Shown piece by piece: positions 58,737 through 64,000 of a DNA stretch of 64,000 bases (its first letter is position 1; each line of letters begins with the position of its first letter). The position numbers and the translations under genes were made by a program. The DNA comes from Evansella sp. LMS18 (GTDB lineage Bacteria > Bacillota > Bacilli > Bacillales > Salisediminibacteriaceae). Under the pieces are notes generated by a model. It saw nothing but the letters and a program-made list of their open reading frames with translations, did not search any database and had not been told where the DNA came from. The stretch covers positions 1,054,001 to 1,118,000 of the forward strand of contig NZ_CP093301.1 in assembly GCF_024362785.1 (NCBI RefSeq), in the 5' to 3' direction.

Positions 58737-59167
58737 AGCCGTACCGCCCCTCCGCCAGTTCCGCCGCCGGCAGTTCCGGAAACCCCATGGCGCTGCTGCC
58801 GGTCAAGTTTAATAACCTCTTTCCACGTGTCTCGGAAATCTGTAACAAACTCTTCTGCTTCCTTCAAAGCCTTCGGATCGTTATGAGTGTTCGCATCGAT
58901 GAGGCGCCTTAAAATAAAATCGTACATCTGCATCATATTTTTCGCCACTGCAGTGTCTGTCTTAAGCGTCACCATAAGCTCGCGAATGATATTTTGTGCT
59001 TTTATGAGATTCGTATTTTTTTCCTCAATATTTTTTTCCTCTATCGCTTTTGCCCCGCGCCTGATAAACTTCAGACAACCATCATAGAGCATCAGTGTAA
59101 GCTCGCCTGGTGATTTTGTCTGAATCGATTTCTGCTGATAATTCGCATACGGGTTTTTCATAGCCAT
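58733..59167 (-). CDS. fliS: Flagellin-specific chaperone FliS
   Basis: 144 residues, four-helix bundle (NPYANYQQKSIQTKSPGELTLMLYDGCLKFIRRGAKAIEEKN). Binds the C-terminus of flagellin before export. The C-terminus has a Gly-rich stretch (GTAGGGTGGG) not typical for the family. GGGGGC precedes the ATG. Confidence 0.95.
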   Translation of the reverse strand: MAMKNPYANYQQKSIQTKSPGELTLMLYDGCLKFIRRGAKAIEEKNIEEKNTNLIKAQNIIRELMVTLKTDTAVAKNMMQMYDFILRRLIDANTHNDPKALKEAEEFVTDFRDTWKEVIKLDRQQRHGVSGTAGGGTGGGAVRL

Positions 59168-59272
59168 TTTATAATGCCCCCTTGTTTTCTAAAAAAAGCA
59201 ATTCGTCCTGCAGCAGGCTGTGCACCGTTTGGACTCCCTGGAAAAATAAAGTCACACTGCTGCCAAAATTAA

Positions 59273-60925
59273 TTACTGCCCCATCATCCCGCTCATCATG
59301 GACCACATCTGTTCTGCCTGTGAATTCATCTGGGCCATCGCTTTTTCCAATGCGGTAAACTGGTTCCAGTACCGCTGTTCTGTTTGCTGCATCCGACGTT
59401 CAAAGTTAGTGATTCTGTCCTCAAGATTATTGAGCTGCCTGCCGAGTGTAAACTGATGGTTGGTTCGCCCTTCCCGGCCGGCCCTGTCTGTAATTCTGTT
59501 AATGGCGTTATCCATCGTGCTCCTGAGCCTCCGGATAATCCCTCTATCCTCATTAGCTGGTCCGTCGCCCATAAAAAGCTGGCCAAGTTCTTCCCCATGG
59601 TTTTCAATGTAGTAACGGAGACGGTCTTCCCCGTTCATTCGCTGGCCGTTAGGCATTTCCCGTGAATTTGGATCAAGGATGATTTTTCCCCCATCCATAT
59701 AATCACGTGAACTTACGAGCCCTATCTGTGAGAGGTCCTTGATTATCCTGTCTGGATCAGTGCCCACCGATGAATACAACGCCATCCGCATCTGGTTCAA
59801 TGCAGAAGACAGGGTGGAATCATTTCGGAGCAGCCCGCTTCTCGCTTTCTCCTCCCAAAGCTCCACTTCCCGGTCGCTCATTGCCGACTTTTCCTCATCA
59901 GAAAGAGGATGGTAATCCCGGTGCCTCTCTTCCCTCAGGGAACCATTGATCGTATCAATCAACGCATTATAATCCTCCACAAACTTCATGATGTCTTCCA
60001 TGATCTTGTCCGTATTTGTGGTGGCGGTGACCATGACCATTTCTCCAGGAGGCGTTGTTCCGCTCAGGGAATAGGAAACACCATTCATTGTAAACTGGTT
60101 TGTCGTCCGCTCTGTCCGGTGCCCGTTTATTACAACAACAGCGTTCTGGCCGCTTCTGCCGCGAGTTACATTATTATTTTCATCCACTCCAAGAGTATCT
60201 TCATGAAAATCAAAGTTCATCGCGCCGAATAGAGCCCTTCCGGCATCCAGCTTGTTATTTACACCTTCATCATCACTATCCTCAACGTTAGAAAAGCTGA
60301 TTTTTGCTCCCGCACCACTGTCTGACATGGACAGTACAACCTGGGGATCGCTGCCATCAGCACTTTTATCCAGAAATGCGTTAAAGCCAAGATTTGCCCG
60401 GTTCATTTTTGTGATAACTGACTGCAAAGTATCCTCTTTAGTTATTTCAAATTCAAGAGTTTCAGCTTCTCCTCCAGGTCTGGTGACATTTACAGCGATG
60501 GTCGCTTTATCAGCCCCGTCGCTAAAAATATCTTCAGCATTTGACCACTCGCTTAATTTCTTTGAACTAACATTTTCATCTGTAATACCAGCAGATACAA
60601 AGGTGCTTGATGTCGCCAGTCTTTCCACCTGCATTTGTACCGTTGTATTTGAAGCGTTGGCGTTCGCTGTTGCTGTTACCACGCTTGGATTGGAGCTGGA
60701 AACTGTTTTTTGCAGGAAAGTGGACTGAAGTCCAAGCCCTCTTGCTGCAAATGAATCCCTGAAATTCCTCATCTGGAGATTCAGATCCCTGTATGCATCC
60801 CGCTGCCACTCCATCCTTGTTCGGTCCTGGACCAGTTTATTCAGCGGCATCCGTTCCGCCCGCATCAAATCGTCGACCATCTGATGCGTGTCCATCCCTG
60901 TCGCAAGTCCTCCGATTCGGAGCAT
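59273..60925 (-). CDS. fliD: Flagellar hook-associated protein 2 (cap protein)
   Basis: 550 residues. N-terminal D0/D1 region (RIGGLATGMDTHQMVDDLM), C-terminal coiled coil (RRMQQTEQRYWNQFTALEKAMAQMNSQ), as in FliD. Forms the pentameric cap at the filament tip. ATG 60925 with AAGGA is preferred over 60934. A consensus SigD promoter lies about 60 bp upstream. Confidence 0.95.
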   Translation of the reverse strand: MLRIGGLATGMDTHQMVDDLMRAERMPLNKLVQDRTRMEWQRDAYRDLNLQMRNFRDSFAARGLGLQSTFLQKTVSSSNPSVVTATANANASNTTVQMQVERLATSSTFVSAGITDENVSSKKLSEWSNAEDIFSDGADKATIAVNVTRPGGEAETLEFEITKEDTLQSVITKMNRANLGFNAFLDKSADGSDPQVVLSMSDSGAGAKISFSNVEDSDDEGVNNKLDAGRALFGAMNFDFHEDTLGVDENNNVTRGRSGQNAVVVINGHRTERTTNQFTMNGVSYSLSGTTPPGEMVMVTATTNTDKIMEDIMKFVEDYNALIDTINGSLREERHRDYHPLSDEEKSAMSDREVELWEEKARSGLLRNDSTLSSALNQMRMALYSSVGTDPDRIIKDLSQIGLVSSRDYMDGGKIILDPNSREMPNGQRMNGEDRLRYYIENHGEELGQLFMGDGPANEDRGIIRRLRSTMDNAINRITDRAGREGRTNHQFTLGRQLNNLEDRITNFERRMQQTEQRYWNQFTALEKAMAQMNSQAEQMWSMMSGMMGQ

Positions 60926-60979
60926 CCCCTTCATTCCTTCCTGCCATCTGCATCATGCAGAATTTAATTTCTATATTTA

Positions 60980-61006
60980 TTATCGGCAGAACCACTTTAA
61001 TCTTTA
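60980..61006 (-). promoter_or_regulatory. SigD promoter of fliD-fliS-fliT
   Basis: Minus strand reads TAAA (61003-61006), 15 bases, GCCGATAA (60980-60987), matching the flagellar sigma D consensus TAAA-N15-GCCGATAT with one base different. Confidence 0.9.
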
Positions 61007-61060
61007 GAAAAAATAAGATTAAACAATTTTTTAACCAGACAGTTAATAATTGATTTGATG

Positions 61061-61224
61061 TGTGCAAATCCTCCTTGGACCTGTGCGATTTACCATGGAA
61101 GTCGTGCGAATGACCCACAAACTTATGCAATCCACCCCCTAAGTTGTACGAACCAACCTGAAAGTCGTGCGGTTCACCTGAACTTGTGCAATCCACCTTC
61201 AATCTCGTGCGAACCACCAGCACC
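61061..61224 (-). repeat. Tandem 21-bp array 6 (CGTGCGAACCACC word, 8 units)
   Basis: Units start at 61061, 61082, 61103, 61124, 61145, 61166, 61185 and 61206 (one 19-bp step). On the minus strand the word is TTCGCACGAC, like array 2. It lies between the fliD promoter and the flaG terminator. Confidence 0.9.
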
Positions 61225-61253
61225 CCAGTTCTCCAAAAAACGAAATTCTACAT

Positions 61254-61288
61254 AAAAACACCGCCCGGATAAACTCCCGGGCGGTGCC
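61254..61288 (-). terminator. Terminator of flaG
   Basis: Minus-strand stem CACCGCCCGGG/CCGGGCGGTG with a short loop followed by TTTTTATG. Confidence 0.85.
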
Positions 61289-61297
61289 GCCAATCAA

Positions 61298-61672
61298 CTA
61301 TATTTTTTCATCAATAATAATCCCTGCGAACTCCAGCATGGAGGATATCATATCAAGAAATTCCCTCGGCGGAATTTCTTTGACAATTTCATCCGTCTCC
61401 TTGTCGACAATCGAGATTACCATCCTGTCGAGCTTGTCATGCTGCTCGTATCTTAATGAGGTATTCTGCGTTAACATGAGCTGATTAAATGCCTCGACTT
61501 TATCTGTCAGCTCTTCCAACGTCCATTCCCTGGACTTCTCATAGGACTCTGCTTCCGCTTTTCGGGAAGATGTATCCACACTTCCTTGTGCGGGGCCCTG
61601 CTGCACCCGGTTCGTCTGCGCTTTTGAAAAAAGCTCATTCACGGACATCGTTCCAGTAGATTTCACTTCCAT
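61298..61672 (-). CDS. flaG: FlaG-family flagellar protein (YvyC)
   Basis: 124 residues. The C-terminal half (LRYEQHDKLDRMVISIVDKETDEIVKEIPPREFLDMISSM) is the FlaG domain, in which the IPP motif is conserved; affects filament length in other bacteria. ATG 61672 with GAGGAG is preferred over GTG 61681. It has its own SigD promoter. Confidence 0.92.
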   Translation of the reverse strand: MEVKSTGTMSVNELFSKAQTNRVQQGPAQGSVDTSSRKAEAESYEKSREWTLEELTDKVEAFNQLMLTQNTSLRYEQHDKLDRMVISIVDKETDEIVKEIPPREFLDMISSMLEFAGIIIDEKI

Positions 61673-61706
61673 GTGATCCACTCCTCACCCTATTCTGTTT
61701 TTAGTT

Positions 61707-61733
61707 ATATCGGAATGTTCAGGAAGTTTGTTA
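61707..61733 (-). promoter_or_regulatory. SigD promoter of flaG
   Basis: Minus strand reads TAAC (61730-61733), 15 bases, TCCGATAT (61707-61714), two bases off the sigma D consensus. It starts 34 bp before the flaG ATG. Confidence 0.8.
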
Positions 61734-61790
61734 ATGTTTTCTTTGGATGAGCAAAAAATAAAATTGCTCTGAGCGCTTCAAGTTCAGATG

Positions 61791-62525
61791 TTACTTTAAA
61801 TGACTGAACAGGAACGAGAATGCTTCCCAGTCGGCCGTCTCTGGCAGCTCCTCGTTCCCTGCCATTTCAACCGCTTCCTGGAAAGTCCCGTAAAACAGCA
61901 GCTTTCCCTCATATAAATAGGCAGTTTTATGCGCCAGCTCTCTTATTTCCTGAAGGTCGTGGCTGGAAAATAACAGTATTTTTCCTTCCCCGCTGATTTC
62001 CTTCAAAAATCGGATAATCTCCAGCTTAGACTGCACATCGATACCTACGGTAGGCTCATCAAGGATAATCAGCTCCGGATCATGGAGCAAGGATAAAACG
62101 ATATTCAGCTTCCGCTTCATCCCGACCGAAAGCTGGTCCGTCCGTTCATTTAGCTTCAAGGACAATCCCGCCATTTCCGTCAGCTCCCCCACCCTGCCTT
62201 CACTGACATTTACAGGCGCCATTTCTGCCCAGAACTTCAGCTGTTCTTTTACTGTGAGTTTTGGAAAAAGAGTGAGTTCCTGAGTGACATATCCGGCCCG
62301 CTTCCGAAAACTGGCCTTATTTTTTCCAACGGGGGAATCTTTAAAAATAACTTCACCGCTATCTGGCTGTAATGCAGAAGAAATCATTTCAAACAAAGTA
62401 GTCTTCCCCGCCCCATTGGCACCGAGAACAGCGACACAGTCACCCTTTTCCACACGGAAGCTTATATCTTTTACGACCGCCTTCTTTTTATAAAACTTAG
62501 TCAGTCCATTAACTTCTAAAGCCAT
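61791..62525 (-). CDS. ABC-2 type transporter ATP-binding protein
   Basis: 244 residues with Walker A GANGAGKTT (about 33-41), a Q-loop in TQELTLFPKL, signature LSVGMKRKL (a variant of LSGGQ) and Walker B LIILDEPT. Companion of the two ABC-2 permeases upstream. Substrate unknown; exporters of this layout (NatAB, YhaQP) move ions or peptides. GAGGTGG precedes the ATG. Confidence 0.88.
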   Translation of the reverse strand: MALEVNGLTKFYKKKAVVKDISFRVEKGDCVAVLGANGAGKTTLFEMISSALQPDSGEVIFKDSPVGKNKASFRKRAGYVTQELTLFPKLTVKEQLKFWAEMAPVNVSEGRVGELTEMAGLSLKLNERTDQLSVGMKRKLNIVLSLLHDPELIILDEPTVGIDVQSKLEIIRFLKEISGEGKILLFSSHDLQEIRELAHKTAYLYEGKLLFYGTFQEAVEMAGNEELPETADWEAFSFLFSHLK

Positions 62526-63690
62526 ATTTCCACCTCACAACGAGAAAACTGATGCAAAACAAAGCGACTGTTATTCCCCCAAGATAAATAGCCGGCTCAA
62601 AAAAACTACTTCCATTAACGCCTTCTATCAATAAATATTGGGGCACAACAAAATTCAATGGAAACACAGGTACACCCACTGCGGAAAAAGTCGTGAATAC
62701 CGCAACAACTGCTATGCCCGTCAACAAGGCGTACTTTTTTGACCGGAAAAAAGCAGCGAGCAAAATTCCCAGATAACAGGAGCATAGTACATACAAGACA
62801 AGCATCAGGGCCGCTGATCCAATCCATCCACCAGATTCAGGGACTAAATAAACGAGCAAACCAAGCAGAAAGAACAGCTGCACCCCGCCGAGAAGCAGTG
62901 CAGGAACACTGCTCCCGACGAAGTACTGCCATGGTTTAACGCCAGACAGCAGAAAGCGCTTCTGGAAATTCTGCTCCTTGTCCTCAATCACCCAGTAAGC
63001 CAGGGAAAACAGGAAAAACATTAAAACGGCAGAAATCAGCAGCAGAAGTGTCCGGAGACCCTTTTCTGCGGCTCTTTCCCCTTCTCCGGCCACAACACCT
63101 TGTTGATACAATGGCAGCTCCGTTGCCGCCACTGACATGAGGGGTTCCGGCTCCCACTGCCCGTCCGTATATTCCCAGGCCTCCAGCCATGTTCCGGAAT
63201 CCACCTCTAACTCGTACTTATCCCTGAGTTCCACCGTTCTTTCTGCTGCCTGGTAATTACTGATAAAACGCATCACTTCCGAAGCAACGATTTCCTTCAC
63301 AAACGGGACCGCCAGAGAAGAATCTGACTGATACACATGGATCAGACTGTTTTTTTCTCCCATTAATATCTCTTCTTTAAACCCAGCCCCAAAAAGAATC
63401 GCTGAATCAGCCTCGTTGGTGAGAACAAGCTGCTTCATGGTATGTTCATCCGTAACTTCCAGCCTGATCCTGCTGTTTTCCCCGAGCTTCTCTATAACTC
63501 TTTCCGAATAGTCCGTTTCGTCAAGATTCGCCACAGCGACAGGAATTCTCGCTTCTTCCACAGTCATGTCAAAAAAGGTGTACATGAAAAGCACGATGAT
63601 GACCGGAAGAAGAACTAAAGAAAGCAGGCTTGTTTTAGTTGTAAGGGTTAGCTTCATCCGAAGCCTTATCATTAACAGCAGCCGCTTCAT
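62509..63690 (-). CDS. ABC-2 type transporter permease
   Basis: 393 residues: N-terminal span, a large external domain (about 45-210), then five to six spans (ABC2_membrane_3 pattern). ATG 63690 follows the preceding gene's stop by five bases; an in-frame ATG nine codons upstream would overlap it. It overlaps the ATPase gene by 17 bp. Confidence 0.85.
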   Translation of the reverse strand: MKRLLLMIRLRMKLTLTTKTSLLSLVLLPVIIVLFMYTFFDMTVEEARIPVAVANLDETDYSERVIEKLGENSRIRLEVTDEHTMKQLVLTNEADSAILFGAGFKEEILMGEKNSLIHVYQSDSSLAVPFVKEIVASEVMRFISNYQAAERTVELRDKYELEVDSGTWLEAWEYTDGQWEPEPLMSVAATELPLYQQGVVAGEGERAAEKGLRTLLLLISAVLMFFLFSLAYWVIEDKEQNFQKRFLLSGVKPWQYFVGSSVPALLLGGVQLFFLLGLLVYLVPESGGWIGSAALMLVLYVLCSCYLGILLAAFFRSKKYALLTGIAVVAVFTTFSAVGVPVFPLNFVVPQYLLIEGVNGSSFFEPAIYLGGITVALFCISFLVVRWKYGFRS

Positions 63691-63694
63691 CCCA

Positions 63695-64000
63695 TCACCC
63701 TGCCTTTCTTCTTTCATTGATCCATGCCCCTGTGAAAAATAAGGCGGTGAAGCCAGCCATAACCGCAGTGCTGTTCCTGATGGTTTCTTCGTCTCCGAAA
63801 AATGACGCTGCCATAAGGCCTTCCCTCATCCAGTAAGTAAAGGTGTAACTCCCTGCGTCCCCGGCCCATTCCTGGAAAAAGGCAAGTGGAAGAACAGCGC
63901 CTCCCAGTAACAGGAGCACAAACAGCACGGAAATTCCGATTACTGCTTCACCAAACTGCCCCAGCAAAAATGAAGACAGAAGGGTGAAAAACATTGCCGT
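63695..64000 (-). CDS. ABC-2 type transporter permease, partial
   Basis: Only the C-terminal 102 residues lie in the window; the frame is open to the edge, so the 5' end is outside. Several hydrophobic spans (VLFVLLLLGGAVLPLAFF, FTALFFTGAW) agree with an ABC-2 permease paired with the 62509 gene. Confidence 0.75.
   Translation of the reverse strand, partial: TAMFFTLLSSFLLGQFGEAVIGISVLFVLLLLGGAVLPLAFFQEWAGDAGSYTFTYWMREGLMAASFFGDEETIRNSTAVMAGFTALFFTGAWINERRKAG

Overview
The window is a chromosomal segment of a Gram-positive member of the Bacillaceae. On the minus strand it carries, in Bacillus subtilis-like order (read from high to low coordinate), flaG-fliD-fliS-fliT, hpf, secA, prfB, yvjA, cccB, ftsE-ftsX, a cell-wall hydrolase, ctpB, minJ, uvrB-uvrA, yvlB-yvlC-yvlD, hprK-lgt-yvoD-ppaX-yvoF, hisZ-G-D-B-H-A-F-IE, yvcD, trxB, yvcI, rapZ-yvcK-whiA. 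Acidic extracellular proteins hint at a salt- or alkali-adapted species; this is inference and the species is not identified. Layout: 53-3558 whiA/yvcK/rapZ/Nudix cluster; 4488-6800 trxB and a TPR protein; 7438-14008 an eight-gene histidine operon (no hisC or His-P phosphatase here); 14576-21774 yvoF, ppaX, yvoD, lgt, hprK and a SigW-type envelope-stress operon; 22547-30067 uvrA, uvrB, minJ; 30793-37796 ctpB, M23 hydrolase, ftsX/ftsE, cytochrome c551, a YitT-family protein; 38266-45419 ggt, prfB (programmed frameshift), secA, hpf; 46330-57955 a variable block with a cold-shock protein, asparagine synthetase, a REP-associated tyrosine transposase paired with an SSB paralogue, a sodium:solute symporter with a small partner, and a 5-oxoprolinase locus with an Nramp-family transporter; 58383-61672 flagellar cap and chaperone genes with two SigD promoters; 61791-64000 an ABC-2 exporter cut by the window edge. 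No rRNA, tRNA or CRISPR array was seen. The unusual content is between the genes, where several repeat families occur: (1) six or seven tandem arrays of a unit almost exactly 21 bp long (with occasional 19-20 bp units), each locus with its own word; (2) seven copies of a small palindrome with core GGGGYCWGRCCCC, one of them 0.7 kb upstream of a REP-type transposase gene; (3) three copies of a roughly 360-400 bp element with imperfect terminal inverted repeats (MITE-like), one interrupted by a different 150-bp element that has a second copy near ftsX; (4) two direct 135-bp repeats flanking ggt; (5) two members of an AGCGCAAGCGCC-type repeat; (6) a row of four small hairpins upstream of yvlD's terminator. 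Regulatory sites supported by sequence are SigD promoters before fliD and flaG, a SigW-type promoter before yvlB, a SigH-type promoter before hpf, a SOS (LexA) box with a -10 element far upstream of uvrB, and a SigA promoter before the cold-shock gene.
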